Shown here: positions 21,108 through 32,104 of the stretch, one piece after another
Numbering within the stretch: the first letter of the stretch is position 1
How the letters are laid out: each line of letters begins with the position of its first letter
The notes under the pieces: model-generated
What the model was told of the DNA's origin: nothing
The model's input: the letters and a program-made list of their open reading frames with translations, nothing else
Database searches by the model: none
Position numbers and translations under genes: made by a program
From: Taxillus chinensis
Lineage: Eukaryota; Streptophyta; Magnoliopsida; Santalales; Loranthaceae
NCBI GenBank assembly: GCA_023512835.1
Contig: CM042088.1
Span: 18,714,986-18,778,985, forward strand
DNA: 64,000 nt
Direction of reading: 5' to 3'

Positions 21108-23370
21108 TGTAAGGACCCGTATTTGAGGGGTCTTAGAGATAGCCTTGAGTTAGAGACCTTATTTTAACAAATGAATATCAGCACAATGATATGCTCGTCA
21201 AATGGTGAATTTTGACTGTACTTGGACTACATTTGGGATTTGAGGCCCTGAGGGGTATTTTTGGGATTTCACAAATAATTTTATATTCCCTTTTAAATTA
21301 CCTGGGTTTGTATTTTGAGCTTTGGGCCTCCCTTCAAGGGAAAGACCCAATATGAGAGAGAGTGGGCTGTTTTGCCTTTCTTCTTGGGTTTACTTAACCA
21401 TTGGGCTGCACTTGGTCTTGGGCTTCTATTAAAAACAAAATAAAAAGAAATAAAATAGGAAAAAAAAAAGGGAGAAACCAAACCCTACTGCAAAAATAGG
21501 AAAAAATACTTGGTCTTGGGCTTCTGCAAATTCCGGCCAAGGGAAAGGGGCCTGAGGCCTGAGGAAGAGAAGGAGAAGACGATCTGGAGGCTGGAAGGGA
21601 GATTTCCGACAATCAAGGATCTTTTCTGGTGGCTGGAAGCTAATTCCTGGAAAAATTCTTTTTCTGCAATACGAGGTAGGGATTTCAAGTTTTTCTCTAA
21701 TTGCCGTCTCTCTCTTACAGATTTCTAGAATAAAATTTATGTGATGATCTGGGATGTTGAGAAGGGACCTTTTATATATATATTGAGTTTCTAAATTCTA
21801 CCTTGAGCCTATGGATGATCTGGGGTTTTTGTCTGAGTTTTCTAAATTTCTGAATTTCTGTGTGAGATTATTTATACTTTTGGGTTAGGGGTCATTTGTA
21901 TACCCATTGTCTTGGGATTATGTAGATGAAAAGTTTTGGGAAAACCCTGTATTTGGCTTGGCTAAGGCCTCTGGTATTGGGAAATCAAATGAGAGTGAGG
22001 CCAGAGTTGGATTTAGACCCGGTTTATGGGGTTAGAACCTCAATAACTTCTAAACTAAGATGAATTTGAGGTTGGTTCTTTAGGGAAAAATGATTAGAAT
22101 GATAAAAGGGAGGTTCTGGAACCTGCACGTGAGAAAGCCTTTTTCACTTGCAGATTCATTCTTGCTCCAAATAGCCCCAAATTTTAGGTGGAGCTTCCTT
22201 AGAGGCATATGAGTTGAATACCTCTGCACATGAAAATGACCTTTTCACGTGCAACCTTGTTTTTGGCTAAAAATCGTCCCTGAACCTTCTGCGATGGTTA
22301 GAATGATGTTTGGAGTTAATTTGCCTCTGCACGTGACAATAGGCTGTCACGTGCAGCCTGTTTTGGGCTCCCCTTGAGGTGGATAAGCTTCCTTTGAAAG
22401 GTTGTTGATGATCCAGACTATGAGAGTGAGAAATGAGTGGACTTTAGGGACCATGAGGAGTTAGGTGATGTTATATGTAATGATTTCATTGTTCTGAGAC
22501 TATCTGTTGTTTTACATTCTGAGTTGAGTTTTTGTATGCTAAATGAGTTGCATGTTTGTACTGTGTTTGTTGGGTTATGTTTATTGAGTTGTATATGTTG
22601 AAATGTGTATGCTGAGGACCCCAGAAACGCGGGGAGTTGAGATAAGAACCCCAGAAATGCGGGGAATTGAGCTGAGTATGGGACAGTCATTATACTGTAC
22701 CCCTTGAGATAAGATTCACATTTGCCTGGTGTGGCATGTCACGTCGCCGTGGTGGCGGGGTGTCCTCTGCCCTCCTGTGCAGGCAGAGGTATGAGGCGTG
22801 TTTACTGGGTGATGATTATTGTTTTAGCTTAGGTCACTACACGAGCACATGCATCCACTTGACATCCATAGTTTTAGAGTGGGACGGGATTGGGGAGACT
22901 TGATCCCTACTGAGCTATGGTGTGCTCACCCCTCCTATGAACTGTTCTTTGCAGGACCTAGCAGGCGATAGGCGGAAGAGCTGAGTGGTAGGCCGCTGGG
23001 GCTGTATGGCCTTATATATATATACATTTGGTTATTTCGTTGTAATTGAGATTCTGTTTGCTTGAACTGTGTACCCTGGTTTTATTATTGGGAGCTTGTT
23101 CCCTAGTGGGTTGTAAAAGAGCTTGAAACCTCTGAGCAATGTAATTGATGTTTTGGGTTGTGAATACCGTATGTATGTATATTGTGGTGGTGTGGTTGGC
23201 ATGGAAACAGGTACATGCCCCTTGGCATGTTGACATGTGGTACAGGGATAGGACAGCACCCGCGGTAGGTGTCCTCACTTTGGTGTTTACACCAAACCCT
23301 TGACCCTTCGGGTGCGGGCATGGGCAGTCATTACCCATTTCCAAAGGGGAAGGAAATTTGGGGCGTAACA
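21108..23370 (+). repeat. 3' LTR of the plus-strand Tekay-type element
   Basis: This complete 2,263-bp LTR runs from TGTAAGGACCCG to GGGGCGTAACA. It matches the 5' copy except for scattered substitutions and one patch (about 21490-21525), where the GA microsatellite and its flank are replaced by words copied from about 70-110 bp upstream (AAAATAGGAAAAAA and ACTTGGTCTTGGGCTTCT). The conserved block lies at about 22890-22940 and reads GAGACTTGATCCCTACTGAG, then GCTCACCCCTCCT. Confidence 0.92.
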
Positions 23371-25562
23371 GGGCAAGAGAGGTGGCTCTTAAAATTCAAA
23401 ATCTGGGATTACAAAGGTTAGTATCTGCCCAGCCAGCTATTTCCTACTCTGCCTTACAAGAATTTTATGCATCTGTGTATGTAAGTGAGGATGAACTGAT
23501 AGGGGTTGTGCAAGGGGTTTGTGTCAGAATAACCCCTGAAATTATTAGACATTGCTTTAACCTCGCTGCACCAAGTGATAGCCTTCCTCAGCTAAGCCTA
23601 GGAGAATTTGGTACTGCATGCAACTATGCTAGAAAATTTCAAAGTAGAAGGCAGTATACCAAGAATGGTTTTGTTGGAAGATTTAGATGCCTAGCTTACC
23701 TGGTAGGAAGATGCTTATTGATTCAAACCAGTGTGATAGATAGTGTGCCTAAGCCACACCTGGAGTTGATGTATAGCATTGATCATATGCTAAATGTGGA
23801 TTGGGCCACTACCATTTTTAAATGGTGGAAGAAAAACTCATCAAAGCAGATAAATGGCAGATTTTTGTGTTTGATATTTCAAAGCATGCCTGCTTTGCAT
23901 TTTTCCTCCATGGATAGCATCACTTTTCCTTCTCACTGGGTGTTAAGAGTATTGCATGCTGAAGGAGGTTTGGGAATCAGTACCAGAGGTCATTGGGCAA
24001 TAAATGTTCCTCCTCCATCACAGCCCGCTAAGCACAGTGTTCATGTGGAGCGATCCACTGACTTTGCAAGGGAGACCTCTCCTCATTTGGATCAAAGGAA
24101 GCAGACTCTATATAGACTCACTGCCATGTACATGCAGTTCAATGTACACAAAGAAGATATTTTCAATTTCTTTCAAGGCATTAGTGGGCAGGTGGTGAGC
24201 GAACTGGAGGTCATCAATTGGGCGATCACTAATGGGCACATCACTAGTGCCCAATTTGAGGAATTAATGGCCCTCATCTCTCGGAGACCAACAAGCTACT
24301 TCACGACCTAGAACCGAGCATGGGAGGCCCCAGGACGTAGCTACTCATGCATCTCCTAGAGCATGGGAAGTCCCGAAGCTCCTCCTGCTGCATTTACCGA
24401 AGCTTGGAGGCAAGAAACACAAGACAGCTCGGGGAGGCAAATGCCAGGAACCCGGCGCGAGGTGGAAGCCCCGAGGAAGGACAACAAAGAAGTCAAAGGC
24501 CTCCTAGGCAAAATCTCGAAGGCCTTGAGCAAGAGGAAAGCATCAAAACGTTCTCCTATAGTGGAGATATCTGATGAAGAACCCTCTCCATCCCCTGAAG
24601 TTTCTTATTCAGCCCAGGCGGATCCACCTCAACCAGAATCTTCAGCTAGGCCATCCTACTATCAGCCTCAAGAGGAGAAAGAGCCAGCAGAAGGGTATTC
24701 ACCCTTCCGGCCTTTTACCGATCCTGCATATTCTCGAGCTATTGTGCCTGTTATACATCCTGTCTCTTGGGGTACATACATGCCTGCTGAACCTGAAGAC
24801 CTTCTTGGCCCTCCTATCTATTTAATCATTAATCCAGCCTTATCATCTGCCGAAAGTCAAGCAGCATTTGAAGACTTCATTAATTCTCAGGTGTTAAGGG
24901 CTCGATTTGCAAGGGACATGGACCTCTTCACCTCGTTTGCCCTTCAAAGGATTTTAGGCGATGAATATCTATATTCAGATGAGGTGGACTTGTTTTGCAG
25001 GACTATGCATTTTGTTGTGGAGGCTGAACCTCATAATTACCCACTGTCCCAGTATACCTCTATTATGCTGTACGAGCTTTATGAGCAACCTTTGACTGAA
25101 AGTGTGTGGCGCCAGCGTATAAATGGGCAGAATGAAGGGCACCGTCCTTGGCATGGTATGCACGAGGTGTTGATCCCTGTGCACATTGATCGTCACTATG
25201 TCTTGGTGCGTGTGGATTTGAGTGCAGGGCATACGGTGCTTTATGATCCAAGCCAAGGCGAAGGGTTCACCAGAAGGAAGAGACGGCTTGTTCATGGGCT
25301 CATAAAAAGAATCAAGGATGCGATGAGACAAGAAGGATTGTTGCAGGATAAGCTCCCTCTTATTCACCTCAACGAAATGGAAATCCCTCAGCAGCCTGAC
25401 CAATTCAGCTGTGGGATCTTTGTTTGCTACTACATGATGGCTATTCTGCAAGGGAAGGAAACTTGGGAAGTGCGCGGCAAGATGTCGGTTGACTTTGTGG
25501 CTCAGGTGCGACGAATGGTGGCCAATGTCATCTACTATTACAGCTTGCCAACTGAGAGGTAA
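23371..25562 (+). pseudogene. 3' ORF: EFY-type domain plus Ulp1/C48-like cysteine protease
   Basis: One reading frame spans the region with two TAG codons in the linker (24309-24311 and 24357-24359). N-terminal part: LQEFYASVYV, then GVCVRITPEIIRHCFNL, a layout like the domain annotated in plants as putative plant transposon protein and seen in env-like ORFs. The linker is Pro/Ser/Lys-rich. The C-terminal part has the Ulp1-type catalytic set in order: His in DRHYVLVRVDL (25194-25196), Asp in VLYDPS (25245-25247), Gln in IPQQPDQF, and Cys in FSCGIFVCYY (25410-25412). Such proteases cleave SUMO-type conjugates; the substrate here is unknown. The start is lost under the Tekay insertion. Confidence 0.8.
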
Positions 25563-27072
25563 GTATTTTCCTACTCCCTATTTTATGCCATGAGGACATA
25601 GCATATTTTAAGTGTGGTGTATGGGGAGTGACTTGAGCCACTTGCTTGTCTTTTATGTTGTGATTGCATGTTTTATTTAAAAAAAAAACAAAAAAACAAA
25701 AACAAAAACTGTTTTTAGTTGCATGATTGTTTGAGTTGTTTGCTTGAATGATTTGCTTGTGGAGACATGGATATTAAGTATGCAATTTTGGCTTAAAATT
25801 TAATTTTTATGCCACGTTAGTATCATGTTGTGATAAGGGTGTTAAAGTAGTTAAAATGTGCTCTAATTTATTTTGATCATGTCTTTATCTTTTGAATGAT
25901 ATCACCATGTTTTTGGAGCTGAGTTTTGAATATTAGCTGAGCATGAAATGCTATGATAGACCTAAGTAACCCTTAAAGTTGAGTGAAAAAGAAATGAAAA
26001 ATGAGAACAGCTTCTTTTAGCCTTTGAGTGCCATTTTAGGGTATGGGTAATAATTGCTACTCTTCTTGCATTCAACATTGGTTATTTAATGGTAGGAGTC
26101 AAGTAAGCATGTGATTACTTATTAGTGCTCAGTGTTTGGTGTTTAGTTAGGATGCAAGACCTCTAAGTCATTGTGACTGTCTTTGCATTCTTTTCTTTAT
26201 TTTGTGATATTATTGGAAAAGGTTGTGATGCACATTGTGGAAAAAGCCCATCACATTTTGAAAAGGGTTATGCATTAGAAAAATCAGTCTTATTTATGTG
26301 TTATGTGAGTAAAAAAAAAAGAGTGAATAATCCATCAAGGGAGAGCATAAAATGCAACCTTGTAAGGTTATTACTTAAAAAAAAGAGGAAAAAAAAGAGA
26401 AAAGAAGGATTCAGAATAAAAGCCACAATGGCTTGATGTTTATGTGTGATTGTTTAGATTTGTAGCCACATTGGCTGAGTTTATGTTTTGTTTTGAGAGT
26501 GTTGAGCTCAAATCTTTAGCTCATGGTTTTGTTTTATCAGTTATTAGAATAGAGTGTGAGTTTATTGAGTTTAGACTAGAGTGTGAGTTCAAATAAAGTA
26601 GAATAGAGAGTGTGTTTTCTTTGATGAGCACAATAGGGAACTCTCATGATTGCTTGGCAAGTACTTAATCAATAGCTGATGGCGAATGTAGAGATAGAGT
26701 TTTCCATCCATTGTTCATTGATAGGTATTGGGCTTGAGAATTATTATAATTGAGTGAGGCTGCTTATCCTTGGTAAGAACTTAAAGGGAAACTAGGTGCT
26801 ATTTTATCATGGATTGCTTGCTCATATCTGAAATTTAAGTGGTGATATTGCATGGTTGTTGGACTAGGGATATGGACATGAATGAACTAAGTTATGACTC
26901 ATTTTGATGCTTAAATTTCCATTTCATCATGATAGAGTTGCATGCTTAGGAAACCATGATTCTCCTTGACTGTTATTTTATTTTTTCTTCCATTTGACTG
27001 CGTGTTTATTTTATTTTTGCATGCTTGTATGTTTTTGCTTGAGGACAAGCAATGGTTCAAGTGTGGTGTATT
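25563..27072 (+). other. Non-coding region between the 3' ORF and the LTR, ending in a polypurine-type signal
   Basis: I see no protein-coding sequence. It is AT-rich, with A-rich runs at 25675-25710 and 26311-26405. Its 3' end (27035-27072) carries GCTTGAGGACAAGC, AATGGTTCAAG and TGTGGTGTATT directly before the LTR, the typical Athila/Tat arrangement. A second AAGTGTGGTGTATGG occurs near 25610, just after the ORF, and may be an additional or older copy of this signal. Confidence 0.6.
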
Positions 27073-28566
27073 TGATAATGTGCATTTTATGCCGTTATTC
27101 TAGTGTTTATTTAGGATGTTTAAGAGCATGATTAGAGCCTTATTGCTTCATATATCATATATATTTGCTCTAACCCCTAGGAAGATGCTATTTGCAAATA
27201 CATGCGTTTTTAAGCTGTTTTGGCAGATTTTGGAGCTCACTTTTGACAAAGTAGATGGCCTCAAACAATTGGCGTGCAAGAACAAAAGTTTCTTAGAATG
27301 ATGTCCTCTACCTACCATAGAAATTTCAGAGCATTTGGAGCTGCACGTGAATTCACCCATTTCACGTGCAAGCCTATTTTTGCCTCTCAGGCCTCTACAG
27401 GATGCAAGGAAGCTTGGGGAGAAGTTTGAGCTGATTTGGAGGTACACGTGAATTCACCATATCACGTGCAAATTGACGTGCAGAGATATTTTTGGACCGA
27501 TCCTATCGTTTTTCCATGCTGATCATTTGTTTCTGAAGGCCCAAGTCCAAATTGTGGATGGAAGATAGAAATTTTAAAGTTTCGAGTGTTACTTATCAAA
27601 ACTACGTCGTTTTGATAGATGGGCTAGGTTACACACCTCAAGGCCCATCCAAACTCTATAAATAAGAGCTCTACACCCTCTGCTATGCATCCCTAGACCC
27701 CCTACACGTTTTTAAAGAGAGAGAGAGGCTCCACGACTTGGAGGTTGCTCCTTGACCTAGGAGAGCAGCCGTCGCAGCCGTCGCAACAGCTGTCGCGGAT
27801 TTTGGAGCCTGGATTTGAAGCTTTGCTTGTGCGCGTGGTTAAGAAGAAGATGTTGAGCTTTTCTGCTTTGTGTTTGCTTGTAATCATGCGTGAGTAGTCT
27901 TTTAATCTAGGGGAGCAATGTAGCCCCCTTGTTGCTTTACTGTGTTTATGATTATTGGGTTTGGATGATTGAGTTTTGCATGTTTTATGAATCTGTTCTT
28001 AAATTCCATCTTTGGATGTACACCTTGGTATTCTTAGCCCTAGTCTGGGGCAGATTGAGATTCATAACTTATTTGTGATTGGTGTGATCATTATCCTTTT
28101 GCAAGTATGATTTATTGGCTTTGCATGTTTGTGTGTTTAGATGACCATTCTGGCATACAACTCTTAAAAGGACCTCAATGACCATTTGTTGTCCTTGGAT
28201 TATGTTTAGCATGTTTTCAATCAGACAACCCTAATACCATGAACCAGTAGAGATAACATAAGGAGGTGAAATTGTGACCCTAGATGCCTTTAATCCTTAA
28301 ATTTTAATCCTAAAATCAATTTGCTTTCTTTGTTTATTCAGAAAACCAAATAAAAATTAGATCTTTAATTATAAAAAGCTAAGACATTGTTTTAAGCAAG
28401 ATTAATTTGGTGATTTTAGTTAAAGCTAGATAACTTGGTAATCTCTGTGGGATCGACCCCTTTCTTGTCGCTATTTTATTTAGCATTAGTTAAGGGAATT
28501 ATTATCTTGAAGAGAGATTTAACGACATTAGCTAGCTCTTTTAGAGAGGCTAAAAATCTGTCTGTC
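27073..28566 (+). repeat. LTR of the Athila/Tat-type element
   Basis: Starts TGATAATGTGCATTTT and runs to about 28566, where the copia 3' ORF resumes (AGTGCCCCCGAAG). It contains two G-box hairpins (27342-27370 and 27442-27470), an ACGT-centred palindrome (27595-27616), a TATA box (CTCTATAAATAAGAGC near 27655), and a GA-rich leader (27716-27730). Near the 3' end it reads CTCTGTGGGATCGACCCC, a sequence typical of this lineage. The exact end is uncertain by a few bases because no second LTR is available. Confidence 0.7.
27342..27616. promoter_or_regulatory. G-box hairpins and ACGT palindrome upstream of the LTR TATA box
   Basis: Hairpin 1: TGCACGTGAA and TTCACGTGCA, perfect 10-bp arms with a 9-bp loop (27342-27370). 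Hairpin 2: GTACACGTGA and TCACGTGCA (27442-27470), followed by another ACGTGCA. The palindrome at 27595-27616 has perfect 8-bp arms ATCAAAAC and GTTTTGAT around TACGTC. TATA follows about 40 bp later. The same three parts occur in Tekay-type LTRs. Confidence 0.7.
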
Positions 28567-30546
28567 AGTGCCCCCGAAGTCAGCTCTGCTCACCAGTCCT
28601 CCCGAATTCGGTCCGTTGCTGCTCCCTCCATCTCTCGAGCCTCACAGCACAGCGTCCGTGCCGACCCTTCTGAGGTTGTGGGACCATCTCAGCCCAGTTT
28701 ACCTACGGCTGTTTCCCCAGCACCATCTGCTGCGGATGTCCCCACTCCCTCCACTTCCGCTGTTGCTGCCGCCGTTGATACTGCCGTTGCCACCGCCGTC
28801 GTTGATGTCCCGGAATATCTTCCGGAAGTTCCCTTGCCTCCTCTCCCTCAACCCCAAGACTACCTAGACCATCTCTCCGCCGACACCCTGACGGACCTAT
28901 GGTTCCGTTTTAGCCTCGCCTGCACAGCCTCCATCCCCGATGACGACCTCAAGGTGTTTTATGCCAAACACACCCGCACCCCGGAGGATATGATCGTCTG
29001 GAATCTGGATCATGGCTTTCTTACGCCTGCCCACATTCTGGTGGTTCCCTTTCCTATCTCCTCCGGACAAGCCCATGACACACGGGTTCACTCCCCTGCT
29101 AAGGCTATGTCCGCCTCTCCTACAGCTGTTATCCTAGTTGTTGACCTGTCTGGTCATAGTGGCTCTGCTGCTCTGGAAGCCTCTGATGCTTCGGATGCCC
29201 CCTCTGCTACTGCTGTTGACGACCACTCCACTCTTGCCGACTCCTCTGCCCAATGCACACCTGCACCTATTCCTACCGGGGAGTCCTCCAAAGCTCCGGA
29301 GTTGGCGCTTGGACGTGCCTCATTTGGCACGGTTCACTCCACTGCTATACTGTCTGCTCAACTCGACCATCACGCCCAAGCTCAAACCGCCCAAATCTCT
29401 GCCATCGCCGCTAAGGTTGATGCTCTTGGTGCCCAACTCCTCTCCGCCTTAACCGACTCTTCCACCACCATCGAGCAAAAGATGGACCTTGTTGCCTCGT
29501 CCATCCATTCATTGTCCACTTCTTTTGCAGACTTGGCTCACACGATGGCTTGTCCTCCTCCCGTCCCTCGCTGATCTGCCCAACCGGGGGAGAAAGTGTC
29601 ATCTGATCCTTCTGCACCTTCCTCCTCTCGTGCTGAAAAGAAACGGACTACATCCTCACTGCTTCCGGGAGTTACCATCCCCAAACATAGCCGCTTCTCT
29701 CAGCCCAGCTCCTCTAGTGCAGCTCCTCCTTCGACCACTCCATCTACCGCGGCTGACACCTTCCTCCCATCATACGCGGATCTTGATCCCCTTGATGAGG
29801 ATGGAAGTGTTTTTAATACTATGACCAGGTATGCCGCGTCAAATGCTGAGAGAAGATGTCTATTTGAGTTGTACCCCTTCTCTCCCCAAGACATAAGCAC
29901 TATTCGCTCTGAGACGGGTTTGCTCACCACAGAAGATATAGACAACTTCTCTCGGGCAGTTAAGATGGAGATGAGGCTGTTTTCGTCCCTATACAAGGAC
30001 AGACACATTTTTGACATCTTGCCGTGTTGGAATGAAGGGTATCTTCCAGACTTAGCCGATATTCAGACCTTCATAAACAGAACTGCTGAGGATAGCACTC
30101 CCTGGAAGACTCTGCAATCCGTCCTTATTTCATACCGAGTCATGACGCCGCACTTCATGCTGGTTGTCTTTATGATTCCGTCCAAGCAGCTGATTCTAAT
30201 TGATTCCCATCAAATTGTGGAGCAAAAAGTTAGAAGGAATCAATTTGAGCATCTGCGTAGTCATCTGACGGAAGCTGTAAAGCAATCGGGCCTTTATGAA
30301 GAAAAAGGCCTACCTCCGTTGGGTCCAACTGAAAAGCTGAAGGCGACGGTCCGGAGCAAGAAGTTAGTGCCACAACAACCTGATGGAGATAGCTATGGAG
30401 CTTTTGTTTGTCTCTTTATCAAATCTATTGTCAAGGTGGATAAAAACTAGAACAGCATCCAAGCCTACACAATGGAGCAGACAATGGAGCTTAGAGAGAA
30501 GGTTGCAACAATGATCTTCAAGTATAGTAAGCTTTATGTACCTTAA
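28567..30546 (+). pseudogene. Copia 3' ORF: linker and C48-like protease domain with lost catalytic Cys
   Basis: One reading frame with a TGA at 29572-29574 and a TAG at 30448-30450 before the final TAA at 30544-30546. It starts where the Athila-like element ends: SAPEVSSAHQSSRIRSVAAP matches the base copia's ORF (APEVSSAHRTSWIRPVTAP, from 33868), so this is the second half of the same gene. A long Ala/Pro/Ser/Thr-rich linker (about 300 residues) with LPQPQDYLDHLSADTLTDLW leads to a C48-like domain: His in MTPHFMLVVF (30151-30153), Asp in LILIDSHQ (30202-30204), Gln in VPQQPDGDS. The catalytic Cys position is Tyr (SYGAFVC, 30394-30396). It lies directly upstream of the polypurine tract, so it belongs to the copia. 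Confidence 0.8.
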
Positions 30547-30689
30547 TGAAAATTTTGTATAAAGGCTGAATTGTACTTTATTGTAGTTAGATGAAAATGG
30601 GTGTAATCTCTTTTCTGTTTGTTATCTCTTTGCGTTGCTTACCAGATGAGATTACAAAGGGCTTGGGCATATCCATAATTGGGGGAGAT
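30547..30689 (+). other. Copia 3' untranslated region and polypurine tract
   Basis: There is no coding sequence. The tract TTGGGGGAGA (30679-30688) lies next to the 3' LTR start TGTTGGATC at 30690. Confidence 0.85.
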
Positions 30690-32099
30690 TGTTGGATCAA
30701 GCCTAGAATTTGGATAACGCTAATAAAGCCCTATGTAATTTGATTTGAGACCTTTGTTGTTTTATCTTAAGTCATTGCAGAACATATGACCTTCATCCGG
30801 ATTTACACTCGTGTGAGCAAAGCTAAGGATAGGATACATAATCCAGATCCAGGTGAGAATGAGTGTCGTCAAACACTTGGTATATAACCAAGTCGTTGTC
30901 TCATACGGATCAAGGATCATTCGTGCGGATTAAGAACCTAAAAGCTATGGACTAAGAAATCCGCACTTAATACTTCAATGGACTAAGTCTAAAAGATGCG
31001 GAGTAAGAATCTTAGTCTATAAAATCACACAGAGTAAGAGAGTCAACACGGAGTTAAAAAGATAAGTCTTCCACTCAACCGGACTAAAGTATAGAAGACA
31101 CGGAGTAAGGAATCCGAGTCTTCCATACATGCGGAGTAAGGAAGTACTTCTATGGAATAAGGACTTGAGTTTTTATTAGATGCGGAGTAAGGAAGCTAGA
31201 TACGAAGTAAGGAATCCGAACCACTCACTCATGCGGAGTAAGGATGTTCTGATATGGAGTAAGCCATCCGTTCCTTTAACTTATGCGGAATAAGGAAACT
31301 AGTTGCGGAGTAAGGAAGCGTAGATGCGGAGTAAGCACTCCGACCTTCTCTTCATACGGAGTAAGGAAGCACTTACTTGGAACAAGGATTCCAGCACCAA
31401 ATTGATACGGAGTAAGTAATCAGTATTACAGAGTAAGGATCCGAGCTTAATTTAAGCACGGAGTAAGGAACCTTACACCGGATTCAAGAAGACGCTACTT
31501 CAACTTATCTCTTCGTGATCAAAGTCATCAGCTCGCTGTTTCCCGATATAAGACAAGCTTATTGAGAACCTAAAGCATCTTACATGTGGACACAACTTTA
31601 ACTACACTTGGGAACTTACAAAGACTCTCATGCGTTAAACCCAAGATCTTGAAGACCACATCCGCAGCAATTAATGCAGAGAGATTTCCGAGAGACAGTA
31701 AATGGGCACAATATCCGGAACAACAAGTTCCGAGGTTGTCTCTTGAGGATGTCACTATAAATAGCAACACTTGTATATTTATAAGCATGTACTTCTGTGA
31801 AAACAAATAAAAAGGAGTGTGCATGTACTAAAGATCATAGAGATCTAAGAGGCAAGTGAGTGTGTACTTGTAAACAGAGTGTTAAAGAGTTGTTAAGTAG
31901 GTCTAAAAGTTTTCAAGCTTTAGACTACTTTCATTTTGTTGTACTTATCATACTGATAATAAAACAAAATACTTCCACTATCTGGTTATCTTCTGCACTG
32001 TTTCTATCTTTTAACCAGATAAGTGTTGTGCCAAAGAGTCAACGAAAAGAGCTTCCATTATAGCCTATTCACCCCCCTCTAGGCTCCAAGGGACCAACA
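30690..32099 (+). repeat. 3' LTR of the copia element
   Basis: At 1,410 bp it is nearly the same length as the 5' LTR. It carries the CGGAGTAAGGA array at about 30990-31470, a TATA box at 31756-31763, and ends GGGACCAACA at 32099, followed by TSD GGATC. Compared with the 5' copy it has an extra array unit near 31400 (GATACGGAGTAAGTAATC) and lacks a short segment near 31585. Confidence 0.93.
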
Positions 32100-32104
32100 G
32101 GATC

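Larger units (their letters stand above)
13487..23370 (+). mobile_element. Tekay-type Ty3/gypsy element, 5' LTR truncated
   Basis: The element is a chromovirus-like gypsy: LTR, initiator tRNA-Met primer site, gag with two zinc knuckles, protease, RT, RNase H, integrase, degenerate chromodomain-type tail, polypurine tract and LTR. The 5' LTR lacks the first 123 bp present in the 3' LTR (21108-21230). The left flank is copia protease and the right flank is the Athila-like 3' ORF, so no TSD pair exists; the left side was removed by a deletion. By eye the two LTRs differ by roughly two dozen substitutions plus one replaced patch, indicating a fairly young insertion. Confidence 0.92.
23371..28566 (+). 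mobile_element. Athila/Tat-type Ty3/gypsy element, 3' portion
   Basis: This block runs from the plus-strand Tekay element to the point where the copia 3' ORF resumes. It contains an ORF with an N-terminal EFY...ITP domain and a C48-like protease (23371-25562), about 1.5 kb of non-coding DNA, a polypurine-type signal (GCTTGAGGACAAGC, then AAGTGTGGTGTATT), and an LTR starting TGATAATGTGCATTTT (27073). That signal followed by TGATAA is characteristic of Athila/Tat LTR borders. Gag, pol and the 5' LTR are absent. Lineage assignment rests on border motifs only, since no pol is left. Confidence 0.65.
9266..32099 (+). mobile_element. Ty1/copia element, nested and internally deleted
   Basis: The element has two LTRs of one family (9266-10679 and 30690-32099) and an exact 5-bp TSD GGATC on both sides (9261-9265 and 32100-32104), so it is one insertion. 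Own sequence: 5' LTR, primer site, gag, protease (to 13486), then 3' ORF (28567-30546), polypurine tract and 3' LTR. The section 13487-28566 consists of a Tekay-type element and the 3' part of an Athila-like element. Copia integrase, RT and RNase H are missing. Long LTRs, an extended Gag with a coiled-coil segment and an extra 3' ORF suggest a sirevirus-like copia; that assignment is inference. Confidence 0.9.

Noticed and set aside
23371..25562. MULE or CACTA transposon as source of the ULP domain
   Set aside because: No terminal inverted repeats, MURA or transposase motifs are seen; the ORF is followed by a polypurine-type signal and an LTR instead.
28897..29824. Overlapping Leu/Pro-rich ORFs in other frames
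   Set aside because: They are shadows of the Ala/Ser/Pro-rich linker of the copia 3' ORF and contain no recognizable motif.
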